Shown here piece after piece: positions 16,592 to 24,966 of a stretch of DNA of 64,000 nucleotides (the first letter of the stretch is position 1; each line of letters starts with the position of its first letter). Origin of the DNA: Paenibacillus_AR mesotrionivorans. GTDB taxonomy: Bacteria > Bacillota > Bacilli > Paenibacillales > NBRC-103111. The notes below the pieces were generated by a model. That model searched no databases, was not told where the DNA came from, and saw nothing but the letters and a program-made list of their open reading frames with translations. The translations under genes and the position numbers were made by a program. Location of the stretch: NCBI RefSeq assembly GCF_046098205.1, contig NZ_JBJURJ010000004.1, forward strand, positions 186,001 through 250,000, read 5' to 3'.

Positions 16592-17020
16592 ATGGACAAA
16601 CATGAATTGTTCCGGCAGTTTGTTGTTTTTACGGCGGCTGTCCATCAAATAACCGAGGAGCTGACCCAGGGGGTACGGTCCGAGGACGTTACCCAGGCCC
16701 AATATAAGATTCTGGAGTATATCTCCATCAAGCAGCCGCTTACCTTGAGTGAAATCAGCAGCTGCATGCATATGTCCCTGCCTAATACCAGCCGGGAGCT
16801 GAGGAAGCTGACGGAGAAGGGGCTTTGCCAGAAGATTACCGATCCGGAGGACCGGCGCAAGCAGCTTTTCCGCCTAAGTGAAGCAGGAGAAGAGATGATG
16901 GGGCAGGCATTCCAGCGGATTGAGGAGCGGTTTGCGGCCCATATAGGAGGCATCGGGGACAGTGAGCTGGAGGAGATTGGGGCAGCCCTGAAGCTTCTGC
17001 AGGATAAGGTGTTCCGCTAG
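16592..17020 (+). CDS. MarR family transcriptional regulator
   Basis: This 142-residue winged-helix protein of the MarR family has the recognition region LSEISSCMHMSLPNTSRELRKLTEKGL followed by the wing DPEDRRKQLFRLSEAGEE. Flanking helices form the dimer interface. It probably represses the divergent oxidoreductase gene and perhaps itself, since both starts face a short region with repeated TGATAA motifs. The only cysteines are C53 and C76; redox sensing is possible but not shown. GAGGTG lies 6 bases before the ATG. Confidence 0.92.
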   Translation: MDKHELFRQFVVFTAAVHQITEELTQGVRSEDVTQAQYKILEYISIKQPLTLSEISSCMHMSLPNTSRELRKLTEKGLCQKITDPEDRRKQLFRLSEAGEEMMGQAFQRIEERFAAHIGGIGDSELEEIGAALKLLQDKVFR

Positions 17021-17037
17021 GGAGTGTCTTCATCCCC

Positions 17038-17205
17038 TAAGCCCTAAGACCACGGGAGGAGACTCCCGGTCGGGCTTAAGGAGCAGGCTGGAGAAGCCCG
17101 CGGCTGTAGAGGGAGGTTCAGCGGAAGGAGGAGGCAGATATGACTTATTTTGTGACTTCCGCCATGACTGTTATCACTACGAGGAACCGCATCTGGCGCG
17201 TATAG
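17038..17205 (+). promoter_or_regulatory. Possible attenuating leader of the MFS exporter gene
   Basis: TAAGCCC (17038-17044) can pair with GGGCTTA (17072-17078), enclosing a GACC/GGTC and GGGAG/CTCCC hairpin. The same GGGCTT can instead pair with AAGCCC (17094-17099). GCGGAAG (17122-17128) can pair with CTTCCGC inside the leader peptide gene, hiding its ribosome site. The mutually exclusive stems suggest translation-coupled control. It may also include the terminator of the marR gene. Confidence 0.45.
17140..17205 (+). CDS. Putative 21-residue leader peptide
   Basis: A short reading frame (17140-17205) begins MTYFVTS and ends TTRNRIWRV, with AAGGAGG placed 8 bases before its ATG. That is a far better ribosome site than the one of the exporter gene 43 bp downstream. 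The tail contains R-N-R, an arrangement like the +X+ motif at which macrolide-bound ribosomes stall. Such peptides control some antibiotic-resistance genes. The peptide and its role are inference from position, ribosome site and surrounding hairpins. Confidence 0.45.
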   Translation: MTYFVTSAMTVITTRNRIWRV

Positions 17206-17248
17206 TGAAGCTATTGTTTTATTACCTATGCAAAGCAGGTGTGTGTTC

Positions 17249-18574
17249 ATGAAAGACTTATTCAAGAATCCCAGGTTTATCAAGCTATTTGCTGCGGGAG
17301 TCACGTCCCAGTTGGGCAATACCATCGGGAATATGGCGCTGGCGTTCTTTCTGCTGGACCGTTTCTCCACCCAACCCTTCTATGCCACTCTGGCGGAGCT
17401 GATGTATTCCGCACCGACGCTCCTGGTTTTCTTCCTGGTGGGAGTTCTCGCCGACCGGATGGACCGCAAGCGGATCTGCGCCTACAGCGACTGGATCCGG
17501 GCAGGCCTGACAGTGGGGCTGTTGGGAGCTGTGACGGCAGGCTGGATGCCGCTGGTATTTCTCGTGTTATTTATCCGGAGTGCCGTCGGCAAATTCTTCT
17601 ATCCTGCTCAATCGGCCCTGATGCAGAGCATTCTGAAGGAAGAGCATTACACCACGGCTGCGGGTATGAATCAGATGGTATTCAGCCTGTTTATGCTGTT
17701 CGGAACCGGACTGGGGGCTTTGGCTTATCATTACATCGGCATCCAAGGAGCCGTTCTGGTGGACGGTCTCGGATTTCTCATATCCGGGGTGCTGATCCAG
17801 TCCATGCGGATTGAAGAGAAGGACCGGCTGCCTAACGGCCGCACACGCTGGAAGGATATCGGGCTGCCGCTGATCGTGGAGGATTTCCGCAAGGGCATCG
17901 GGTATATCTGGACCAATAAGCTGCTGCTGGCGCTGATTACCGGCTTCTTTATGCTTGGTTTCATTAACGGATCCTTTGCGGTGCTGCCGATGTTTACCAT
18001 GAAATACAAGCTGGCTCCTGACGATTATCAGCGCTACAGCTCGCTCTTTTCCATTTTCCTGGGGATCGGTGTTTTTCCGGGTAGTCTGGCAGGGGCTTGG
18101 CTGATCCGCAAATGGGGGTTTATCCGGATCATGATAGCAGGTCTTCTGGCATCGGGGATTGTGGGGGTGGGAATGCTCTTCGCAACCAACGTCTGGGTGT
18201 ATCTGGCGGCTACGACTTGTGTTGGCCTTACTATTGGTCCGCTGAACGTAGCCATTGGAGGCTGGATGCCCCGGATTATTGATTCCGGCATCCGCGGCAG
18301 AGTCAACGCCTGGACCGACCCTATTATGATGGCATCGCAATCGGCTGCTCTGGGTCTGATTGCCGTACTGTTCCCGAAATATATGACGCTAGAGGCCGCT
18401 TATACGGCGGTGGGCGTCTGTCTGATATTGACGGCAGCCTTGTACCTGTGGAAGCTGCCGCGGCTGGCAGCCAGCCAAGGGGGCTGGAACGCCGGCCGGG
18501 AGACAGCCGGTGCCGTCCCGGAAAACAGCGGAGCTTCACTGGCCGGTGTCTCCTCTCTGGAGGAAACGCTGTAA
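17249..18574 (+). CDS. MFS exporter (macrolide-efflux-like)
   Basis: This 441-residue, 12-helix major facilitator protein resembles the MFS_3 group that includes Mef-type macrolide and EntS-type siderophore exporters. Features include an N-terminal LFAAGVTSQLGNTIGNMAL helix, the loop motif GVLADRMDRKRI between helices 2 and 3, and a matching C-terminal half starting IWTNKLLLALITGFFMLGF. It probably exports a drug or metabolite using the proton gradient. The ATG at 17249 has only a weak ribosome site (CAGGTG); an ATG at 17228 has none. The weak site and the upstream leader suggest control at translation. Substrate unknown. Confidence 0.85.
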   Translation: MKDLFKNPRFIKLFAAGVTSQLGNTIGNMALAFFLLDRFSTQPFYATLAELMYSAPTLLVFFLVGVLADRMDRKRICAYSDWIRAGLTVGLLGAVTAGWMPLVFLVLFIRSAVGKFFYPAQSALMQSILKEEHYTTAAGMNQMVFSLFMLFGTGLGALAYHYIGIQGAVLVDGLGFLISGVLIQSMRIEEKDRLPNGRTRWKDIGLPLIVEDFRKGIGYIWTNKLLLALITGFFMLGFINGSFAVLPMFTMKYKLAPDDYQRYSSLFSIFLGIGVFPGSLAGAWLIRKWGFIRIMIAGLLASGIVGVGMLFATNVWVYLAATTCVGLTIGPLNVAIGGWMPRIIDSGIRGRVNAWTDPIMMASQSAALGLIAVLFPKYMTLEAAYTAVGVCLILTAALYLWKLPRLAASQGGWNAGRETAGAVPENSGASLAGVSSLEETL

Positions 18575-18636
18575 AACGCAGGCTGGCGTGAAAACGCAGG
18601 ATTGCAGTTGCATCCCGGCCCATCCCCACCCATAAT

Positions 18637-18652
18637 ATACCTATACAGGTAT
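18637..18652 (+). promoter_or_regulatory. CsoR/CstR-type operator
   Basis: ATACCT-ATAC-AGGTAT is a perfect 6-bp inverted repeat, 34 bp before the CsoR-family gene at 18687. It resembles the sites bound by this family and suggests autoregulation. Confidence 0.6.
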
Positions 18653-18686
18653 GATGTCTGATTATAGAGAATGGGAGGATGCCGGG

Positions 18687-18944
18687 ATGAAATTTGACGA
18701 TGACGTGAAGAAGCGGCTGAAGCGGATTGAAGGCCAGGTCCGTGGTGTGCTCAAAATGATGGAGGAGGGGGAGTCCTGCAAGGATGTGGTCAGCCAGCTG
18801 GTGGCTGTCCGCAGTGCCGTGGACAAAACCGTAGCCTATGTAGTGGCCTCCAATCTGGAGAAAACCCTTCTGGAGGAAAAAGCCGGGAGCAAAGCCAATA
18901 AGGCTGTGAAGGATGCCGTTGATCTGCTGATCAAGAGCAAATAA
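18687..18944 (+). CDS. CsoR-family regulator with a single sensing cysteine
   Basis: This 85-residue helical regulator has the family core VKKRLKRIEGQVRGVLKMMEEGESCKDV. C31 is present, but the positions that hold His and Cys in copper sensors (C-H-C) are N56 and T60. Asn at the middle position is seen in the persulfide sensor CstR, which however has a second Cys at 60. The protein therefore lacks both a copper site and the CstR cysteine pair. The ATG at 18687 follows GGAGG by 9 bases; an earlier ATG at 18651 overlaps the operator palindrome and is less likely. No target gene follows on the same strand. Confidence 0.88.
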   Translation: MKFDDDVKKRLKRIEGQVRGVLKMMEEGESCKDVVSQLVAVRSAVDKTVAYVVASNLEKTLLEEKAGSKANKAVKDAVDLLIKSK

Positions 18945-18989
18945 TGGCCAAGTAACATTGGCCAAGCAGCAACAGGAGGAGGAAGCAGG

Positions 18990-19241
18990 TCAGTCGCCCC
19001 CGCCGCCTCCTCCGCAATCGCCTCCGCCTGAATCCGACGAGCCGCCATCATTGCTGCAGCTATCGCCGCCCCAATGGCTGTCGGAATCACTGTGGCGATG
19101 GCCGCTGTCATAAGAATCTCCTCCGTGGTAGAACCCGGAGGATTCCCCGCCGCCATTGTAATACCGGTTCCTGGCGTTTGTTCTTCGGCCCGCGAATACC
19201 GCCCCCGCAATAATCACCATCAACACTACAAAAAATCCCAT
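18990..19241 (-). CDS. Small membrane protein with Gly/Ser/His-rich tail
   Basis: This 83-residue protein has one N-terminal membrane helix (MGFFVVLMVIIAGAVFAG), a short basic stretch (RRTNARNR) and a low-complexity tail rich in Gly, Ser, Asp and His ending in repeated glycines with GGDCGG. It should sit in the membrane with the basic part inside. The ATG at 19241 has GGAG 5-6 bases upstream. No family is recognised. The tail could bind metal, but that is speculation. Confidence 0.65.
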   Translation of the reverse strand: MGFFVVLMVIIAGAVFAGRRTNARNRYYNGGGESSGFYHGGDSYDSGHRHSDSDSHWGGDSCSNDGGSSDSGGGDCGGGGGGD

Positions 19242-19297
19242 GGCTGCTCCACTCCCATCTCTATATGATTGCAAGCATGGATGTCAGCACCGGGCTG

Positions 19298-19633
19298 TCA
19301 CAAGACATCGGCGCTTTTTTGCTTGTCCAGCTTCCATTTGGTAAAGGCAAGGAATTCCTCCAATTGCTCCTTGGTGACGCCGCTTTTGCGCGCTTCCTGA
19401 AGAATCGCCACCCAATCCGCATCCAGCGGCTCCTCGTCATGATGCTGCAGCAGGTCCTGGGGAGCAACCCCCAATACCGCAGCCACCTTCTCAATAAACG
19501 AAATGGAGGGGTTTTTCTGAATGTCCCGTTCAATGGTGCTGAGATACGATTTTGCCACGCCCGCCCTGTCGGCCACATCCGACAAGGACAATCCCCGTTC
19601 CAGGCGGAGCTTCTGAATCCGTTTCCCGATCAT
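19298..19633 (-). CDS. SinR-like helix-turn-helix repressor
   Basis: This 111-residue protein has the same length and layout as Bacillus SinR/SlrR, the biofilm and developmental regulators. The N-terminal XRE domain (MIGKRIQKLRLERGLSLSDVADRAGVAKSYLSTIERD) is followed by the SinI/SinR-type dimerisation segment (LDADWVAILQEARKSGVTKEQLEEFLAFTKWK). GAGGAGG lies 8 bases before the ATG. No sinI-like gene is next to it. Orthology is likely but the target genes are unknown. Confidence 0.88.
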   Translation of the reverse strand: MIGKRIQKLRLERGLSLSDVADRAGVAKSYLSTIERDIQKNPSISFIEKVAAVLGVAPQDLLQHHDEEPLDADWVAILQEARKSGVTKEQLEEFLAFTKWKLDKQKSADVL

Positions 19634-20256
19634 AGCTGATGCCTCCTCATGCTGTTACCAAGATGGTTACAGTATACCATAATTGTTCGTTTTGGAGAAC
19701 TACCTTCACTGGAAAAAGGAAACCGTCTTTTCCGGCTGAATTTCCTTCATTGACAAAATTCTGTAACAATTTTATAGTTATCCGTGAAGGAGATTATTCA
19801 AATTATCAATTTAGAATAATTCATTATTCGGTCGGTTGTACAGATTTTTTCACCTTTTTCGGCAAAATTTTCGGATAATAATTTTTTCTTCCCATAGGCA
19901 GAGAATCCTGTTGGTCAATTAAGGCCGGCAATAATTCCAGAAGCGGCAGCGGCAGGTGCTTTTTGGACTGTTTTTCCTATCCGGCGCGTTAGATGATTAT
20001 TTAGTCCCGGTATCCTCTGCGCCGGTATCGGAGGGGGACGTTTCCTCCGACTTTGATGAAAGCCTCTTCCTTTTTTCCATTTGGCGGGAGCAAGAGAGTT
20101 CGTTTTGGGAAACAGCCGTCAGGAAAAAGGCTGTTAACCGGCTCATATTGGAGGAAAGGCGGGATGGTTGTGAGCCTCGAGCATAAAAACAGGGAAGAGT
20201 CTGCAGGCCCGCAGATAGCGGTGCAGACAATGGCTGCGGCAATGGAGGGTCAGGTT
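19634..20256. other. Intergenic region with possible SinR-type sites
   Basis: About 620 bp, AT-rich in the first half and without a convincing gene. GTTC-N8-GAAC at 19685-19700 resembles paired GTTC(T) boxes of SinR targets and lies just upstream of the sinR-like gene. GTTCGTTTTGG occurs there (19685) and again at 20098. Confidence 0.35.
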
Positions 20257-20604
20257 ATGGAATGGGGTGGCGGAACGGTGGGAAGGGAAAGGGAGAAGCT
20301 GGCTGCCTCCGGCTTTCCCCCGGACACCCGTAAGGAAACGGGCAGCCGTATTCATCTGTTTTCCTTCACGGTTTCTGTGCTGCTCACCGTTCTGGCCTTC
20401 GGGGCCGCTCTGTACGGAGAGCTGCCGGCGGATCTGCTAGTGCCGTTTTTGATGCTTATGGCTGCACTCCAGCTGTTTCTGCAGCTGATCCATTGGACGC
20501 GGCTGAAAAGCCGGAACGACCTCTTATCTATCCTCAGCCTGGCCTTTGGAACCATTCTCACACTTGTCGCCATGGGGGCGGCGTTGTATTGGGTTTGGAT
20601 CTGA
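20257..20604 (+). CDS. ctaF: Cytochrome c oxidase subunit IV-like protein
   Basis: A 115-residue membrane protein with three helices (FSFTVSVLLTVLAFGAALYG, LLVPFLMLMAALQLFLQLIHW, LLSILSLAFGTILTLVAMGAAL) that match the small prokaryotic subunit IV of haem-copper oxidases. The ATG at 20257 (GGAGG 8 bases before it) gives a family-like length. An ATG at 20164, also with a GGAGG, would add 31 residues unlike the family. The main oxidase genes ctaCDE are not in this window, but the neighbour resembles the oxidase assembly factor CtaM. The symbol is tentative. Confidence 0.75.
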   Translation: MEWGGGTVGREREKLAASGFPPDTRKETGSRIHLFSFTVSVLLTVLAFGAALYGELPADLLVPFLMLMAALQLFLQLIHWTRLKSRNDLLSILSLAFGTILTLVAMGAALYWVWI

Positions 20605-20737
20605 GACTGGCGTGCGGCTTCATGAAATGGTATCGTTAGGAAAGAAGGGAAGGCGCCTGTCCCGGAGGGTGTGTAAGCAATCACAGCCTCGGCAGCGCTG
20701 CCCTACTTTTCATGAAACGGACGGGGATCATTCGGAT

Positions 20738-21199
20738 ATGGAAAATGTGCTTCCGACAATATGTACACTGCTGATCGCCATTAGCGCCACTTTCGTGGGA
20801 TTTGGCTGGTATGCCATCGTGAAGGGCCGCCGGGAGCGGCACCAGAAGCTGATGCTTTGGGGCGCCGCGACGGCTCTGTTGTTTTTCCTTTTATATGTGG
20901 GGCGGACTGTGTTTGTGGGGAATACCTCGTTCTCTGAGGAAGCGCCGGTTTGGGTGAGGGATGCATACTACGTGTTCCTGCTGTTCCATATTGTACTGGC
21001 GACGGTGGCCGGTGCCTTCGGGCTTGTCACCTTGTACCAGGCCTACAAGAAGAATTTCGTCCGGCACCGGAAGCTGGGAAGAATTGCCGCTGTTCTGTGG
21101 CTGTTCACCGCCCCCACCGGGATTATGGTCTATGTGCTCCTGTATCTGCTGTATCCGGGCGGCGCCACCAAACCAATGATTGACGCCATTTTCCGGTAA
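20738..21199 (+). CDS. ctaM: DUF420 family protein, CtaM-like oxidase assembly factor
   Basis: This 153-residue protein has four membrane helices and belongs to the DUF420 family (YozB/CtaM), needed for maturing haem-copper oxidases. Family signs are the conserved histidines in RERHQKLMLWGA, LLFHIVLATVAG and FVRHRKLGRIA, and the C-terminal PTGIMVYVLLYLLYP. It follows the subunit IV-like gene by 133 bp, and together they may form a small accessory unit of the respiratory chain. The ribosome site of the ATG at 20738 is modest (GGGGAT). Confidence 0.85.
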   Translation: MENVLPTICTLLIAISATFVGFGWYAIVKGRRERHQKLMLWGAATALLFFLLYVGRTVFVGNTSFSEEAPVWVRDAYYVFLLFHIVLATVAGAFGLVTLYQAYKKNFVRHRKLGRIAAVLWLFTAPTGIMVYVLLYLLYPGGATKPMIDAIFR

Positions 21200-21228
21200 G
21201 CCCATCGCCTGCGAAATGCGGTTTTCGG

Positions 21229-21393
21229 CTATTCTTCCTTGTCCTTCTTGTCCAGGCCCTTCACTTGGGAGAAGATAACCGCGAACAGAATGCCCATGGA
21301 AATCCCCAAAGCGGCATTCTTTAGAACCATGCCAAACAGAAGACCAAAGGATACACCAAAAGGAATAGCAAGTGCCAACGATTTTTTCTGCAT
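21229..21393 (-). CDS. Small membrane protein, 54 aa
   Basis: A 54-residue reading frame with a strong ribosome site (AGGAGGAGG about 5 bases before the ATG at 21393). It encodes two short hydrophobic segments (LALAIPFGVSFGLLFGMVL and LGISMGILFAVIFSQV) and a charged end KKDKEE. It is convergent with the ctaM-like gene. I do not recognise a family, but hydrophobicity, ribosome site and clean stop support a real gene. Confidence 0.7.
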   Translation of the reverse strand: MQKKSLALAIPFGVSFGLLFGMVLKNAALGISMGILFAVIFSQVKGLDKKDKEE

Positions 21394-21461
21394 AAGCTCC
21401 TCCTCCTTTTTATGACATACGTATTTGGAAGCAGGAGGGTTTCACAAAAATGACACAAGTT

Positions 21462-21499
21462 CAAAAAGCCCCCGCCAATAGTAGCGGAGGCTTTTTGTT
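21462..21499. terminator. Bidirectional terminator
   Basis: AAAAAGCCCCCGC (21463-21475) pairs with GCGGAGGCTTTTT (21484-21496), with one mismatch. It would serve the acetyltransferase gene on the minus strand. Confidence 0.85.
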
Positions 21500-21522
21500 T
21501 AGAGAGCCAAACCTTAACAGAC

Positions 21523-22419
21523 TTACGGGGCCTGATAATAATCCATCACGGACATTTCCTGAAAGCCGCAGGAGGTGTAGATGTGCAGCGCGTTGGCATT
21601 TTTGGCTTCCACATCCAACTCCGCTTCGGGAATATTCCGTTCCCGGATCAGGTGCAGCGCTTCCCGCAGCGCCGCCTTGCCGAAGCCTTGACCCCTCAGC
21701 TCCGGCACAATGCCGAAGCCGCTGATAAAGGCGGATGAATCGGCATAGGTGATTTTGATCCGGCCGATATCCGTTCCGTCCCGCTCTATCAGATAGGTAA
21801 TCTCATTGCGTATTTCCTCTTCCTCCGGAAGAACATTCTCCTCCCCGATTCCGCCGAAAATCGCCACATCCAGCCGCTCCAGCCCCGGTACATCCCCATT
21901 GTTGGCCTTCCGCAGCGTCACCAGACCTGAACGCTCCGCCGCAGGCTGCCCTCGCAGCCGCATGCGGTACTCCGAGAAGTCATACACCCCGCGGACCGAG
22001 CGGATAAAACCCTGGCCGGATTCGGATTTCCCGTCGGACAGAAGCAGAATTTTGTCGAAGCTCCGTTTACCGCATTCCTCCAAAGCCAATCCGCAGAGCC
22101 GGGTGAAAATCCCCTTCCTCCGGTAATCCGGATGGGTCATGCCGTTGAGCTCGGCAGCATTGCCGCCAAAGCTGGCGATGCCCAGATAGGACACCAGCTC
22201 TCCGTCTGCATAGTACAGGAATTCGTTCAGCTCCTTAATGCCGGGTTCGGCGGATTTGGGGCGGTGCAGCCGGTAGTCCGTCTCCAGCTTCAGGTTAGTG
22301 CCGTCCTGGCTGTGGCAGATCGCCTCCAGCCGGTTAATCTCCGCAAATTGCGTGTGGGTAATATATTGTTTGATGACGATGCTGTCATTGCGGACCGCTT
22401 CGTTTTCGTTACCATTCAT
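21523..22419 (-). CDS. GNAT family N-acetyltransferase with two GNAT domains
   Basis: This 298-residue protein has two acetyltransferase halves. The N-terminal one contains NGMTHPDYRRKGIFTRLC and the C-terminal one GIVPELRGQGFGKAALREAL, each a form of the acetyl-CoA loop, and the protein ends ALHIYTSCGFQEMSVMDYY. Double-GNAT proteins often have one active and one degenerate half; both loops look intact here. The ATG at 22419 follows GGAG by 7 bases. The substrate is unknown. It stands alone, with a terminator just downstream. Confidence 0.85.
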   Translation of the reverse strand: MNGNENEAVRNDSIVIKQYITHTQFAEINRLEAICHSQDGTNLKLETDYRLHRPKSAEPGIKELNEFLYYADGELVSYLGIASFGGNAAELNGMTHPDYRRKGIFTRLCGLALEECGKRSFDKILLLSDGKSESGQGFIRSVRGVYDFSEYRMRLRGQPAAERSGLVTLRKANNGDVPGLERLDVAIFGGIGEENVLPEEEEIRNEITYLIERDGTDIGRIKITYADSSAFISGFGIVPELRGQGFGKAALREALHLIRERNIPEAELDVEAKNANALHIYTSCGFQEMSVMDYYQAP

Positions 22420-22526
22420 GCGCATTCTCCTTTCCCTTGCCCGATAAGCATAGTATGGCAAAAGGAAGAAGAAAAGAGGCGAGTTCCGTTTTAATAAAAA
22501 TTGCCGTTAGGGTTTGCAAACACAGC

Positions 22527-24416
22527 CTAGGGAACGGTGTAGATATTCGGCTGGGTGACAGCGCCCATGCCGTCTCCCAAATAGAAGCTGGTATGCGGCG
22601 GCTGGTTATATGCTACATTCTGCCAAGCCACACCCAGACGGTAGATGGGATCATGCATCAAGGTATAAATCTTGTTGGTCGTTACCGCTGTAGTAGTGTA
22701 AACCCGCAGCGCGCTGCTGTCGGCTGTCCGCCAGATGGCTTCCTCTCTCCAGTCGCCCAGGAGATCGGCCTGCAGGGAGGGGTTGCCCTTGGTGCCGTTG
22801 TTGGAGCTGGTGCCGGTAGCCGTCAGCAGGTTGCCGGTGGTTTTGGCGGTGTAATTCCACTTATCGATTTTGCCCACATTGGAGCTGTGGTCCAAGAGCT
22901 CACGAAGCAGATCGCCGTCCCACCAGATCCCGAAGTTAATGGAGGAGGGAATGGTTGAGCTGATCAGCGTGCCTGTGGCCGAGCGCAGGCCAACTCCGTT
23001 GGAGGCCCACACCTCCTCACCCTTGTAGGTGGGATCGATATCGGCGGACATGCCGCGTCCCGTATCGGCGCTGGTTTTGACACCCCACAGCACGGTGCCG
23101 TTTTTGGCGTCGAACATATACGCACCGTAGGCCGCCGAGGTGTTTTCATTCACCTTAAACACCTCCAGGCCTGCCCGGTCCGGGTTCAGGTCGCCCATAT
23201 GCATCGCATCCCCATGGCCCATGGCGGTGTTATACAGCTTGGCCCCGTTGTCGTCAATCGTCAGGGCGCCGTATACAATTTCATCCTTGCCGTCTCCGTC
23301 CACATCGCCGACGCTGAGGTTATGGTTTCCCTGCCCGGCGGTACCGGAGTTGGTGGAGCTGTTGCTGTCGAAGGTCCACTTGCGGGTCAGGGTATTGTTC
23401 CGCCAGTCATACGCCACCACTACGGAGCGGGTGTAATAGCCCCGGGCCATAACGATGCTGGGATGTACCCCATCCAGATAAGCGACACAGGCCAAGAAAC
23501 GGTCTACCCGGTTGCCGTAATTGTCGCCCCAATCGGAGACATTGCCCCGGGCAGGCAGGTAATCCACGGTGGTAAGGGCTTTGCCGTTGGTGCCGGAGAA
23601 TACTGTCAGGAATTCCGGGCCGCTCAGAACATAACCGCTGGAATTCCGGTAATCCGCGGAGGCGCTGCCGATGACCACACCTGTGCCGTCCTTGGTGCCG
23701 TCCGCTGTTTTGCAGACCACCTCGGCTTTGCCGTCCCCGTCGAAATCATACACCAGGAACTGGGTGTAATGGGCCCCGGCCCGGATATTCTTGCCCAGGT
23801 CAATGCGCCACAGCCGGGTGCCGTTCATTTCGTACGCGTCCAGATAAACATTGCCCGTGTACCCGGATTGGGAATTGTCCTTGGAGTTGGAGGGATCCCA
23901 CTTGAGGATGATTTCATAGTCGCCGTCCCCATCCAGGTCACCCACGCTGGCATCGTTGGCATTGTAGGTATAAGCGACACCGTCAGGGGTAGTGCCGCCG
24001 GCCGGCTTCTGAAGCGGGATATCCAGATAATTGTTGGCCCACACGGTGACGGTAGGCGAGGCGGCCTGTTCGGCGCCGTTCACCACTGCCTTCACATAAT
24101 AGGTGGAGGAGGCGGTGCCTCCGGCATCCTGATAATTGGTGCTGTTGGTGATGGGGGCGGAGTTCAGCTTGGTGCCATTGCGGTATACGTTGAAGCTTGT
24201 ATTGAGAGCTTCCGTTCCCAGAAGGCGCCAGCTTACAAAAACACCGCCGTTTGCTTGTACAGCTACCAGTCCCCGGTTCAGCTTTTCCATCTGCCGGGCG
24301 CTTGCGGCGGATACCGGCTGGGGAGCGGGACTTAGTCCCAAGGGGATCAGCAGGGCGGCGGCAAGCAGAAGACAGCCTGCTTTCCGGGGGTTCAACCATT
24401 GGCGCAATTTCATCAT
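22527..24416 (-). CDS. Secreted rhamnogalacturonan lyase, PL11
   Basis: This 629-residue secreted enzyme resembles the rhamnogalacturonan lyases YesW/YesX, which cut the pectin backbone by beta-elimination. A signal peptide runs to about VSAASA. A fibronectin-like region follows, then an eight-bladed propeller with repeated calcium-binding loops (DLDGDGDYEI, DFDGDGKAEV, DVDGDGKDEI). The end has GDWREEAIWRT and LMHDPIYRLGVAWQNVAYNQPPHTSFYLG, diagnostic for PL11. AAAGGAGG precedes two adjacent ATGs (24416, 24413); either may be used. A cre site at 24438-24451 suggests repression by CcpA when better sugars are present. Confidence 0.93.
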   Translation of the reverse strand: MMKLRQWLNPRKAGCLLLAAALLIPLGLSPAPQPVSAASARQMEKLNRGLVAVQANGGVFVSWRLLGTEALNTSFNVYRNGTKLNSAPITNSTNYQDAGGTASSTYYVKAVVNGAEQAASPTVTVWANNYLDIPLQKPAGGTTPDGVAYTYNANDASVGDLDGDGDYEIILKWDPSNSKDNSQSGYTGNVYLDAYEMNGTRLWRIDLGKNIRAGAHYTQFLVYDFDGDGKAEVVCKTADGTKDGTGVVIGSASADYRNSSGYVLSGPEFLTVFSGTNGKALTTVDYLPARGNVSDWGDNYGNRVDRFLACVAYLDGVHPSIVMARGYYTRSVVVAYDWRNNTLTRKWTFDSNSSTNSGTAGQGNHNLSVGDVDGDGKDEIVYGALTIDDNGAKLYNTAMGHGDAMHMGDLNPDRAGLEVFKVNENTSAAYGAYMFDAKNGTVLWGVKTSADTGRGMSADIDPTYKGEEVWASNGVGLRSATGTLISSTIPSSINFGIWWDGDLLRELLDHSSNVGKIDKWNYTAKTTGNLLTATGTSSNNGTKGNPSLQADLLGDWREEAIWRTADSSALRVYTTTAVTTNKIYTLMHDPIYRLGVAWQNVAYNQPPHTSFYLGDGMGAVTQPNIYTVP

Positions 24417-24437
24417 AATTCCTCCTTTGTTTTTTGA

Positions 24438-24451
24438 AGTAAGCGATTACA
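24438..24451 (-). promoter_or_regulatory. cre site before the PL11 lyase gene
   Basis: On the minus strand TGTAATCGCTTACT fits the CcpA consensus TGWNANCGNTNWCA at all positions but the last. It lies 9 bp upstream of the ribosome site, so bound CcpA could block polymerase. Confidence 0.65.
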
Positions 24452-24676
24452 AAAATTCCGGTTGAGCAGAACGTGGCTGATTGCAGCCTCCTTTCCGTGA
24501 GGTTGTGGGAATATATGGATTTTCTTGTTGTATACCCCTAGTATAGGGAAAATGGGAAATATTGCATTCTAAAAAACCGACATTATTGTTTAAAAATCAG
24601 GGATACTCGTCCAAATTTAGGGTTTTAATGTCAAAAATATGCTATGTGATCAGGCGATGCGTTGGGCTGGATGGTG

Positions 24677-24858
24677 TAACGGAACTCAGTGACTCTTACA
24701 GCGGAAATTGGCCCTGCTGCAGATTTAACGGAACTGAGAGGCTGTTAGAGGAGGGGGGAGACGCCAAGCAGCGCATTTTTCAGCTCTAAGGATCAATCAG
24801 TTCCGTTATAGAGCAAAAAGTGTGATTTTGGAGCGCTAAGAGCCGTTGATTTCCGTTA
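24677..24858. repeat. 182-bp four-unit inverted repeat element, subfamily A, copy 2
   Basis: Direct units TAACGGAACTCAG and TAACGGAACTGAG start at 24677 and 24726. Inverted units end CAGTTCCGTTA at 24808 and GATTTCCGTTA at 24858. It occupies the middle of the 620-bp divergent gap between the PL11 lyase and an ABC permease gene. Confidence 0.88.
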
Positions 24859-24966
24859 GCGCATGGAGGAGTAGAGTTAGCTTGGCGAGTGTAAGTGAGG
24901 GAGGCGGTTAGCGTATGATTTGGAGGAACAGGAAGATTGGGGAAAGGGGCGGCGGCACAAAATAGG

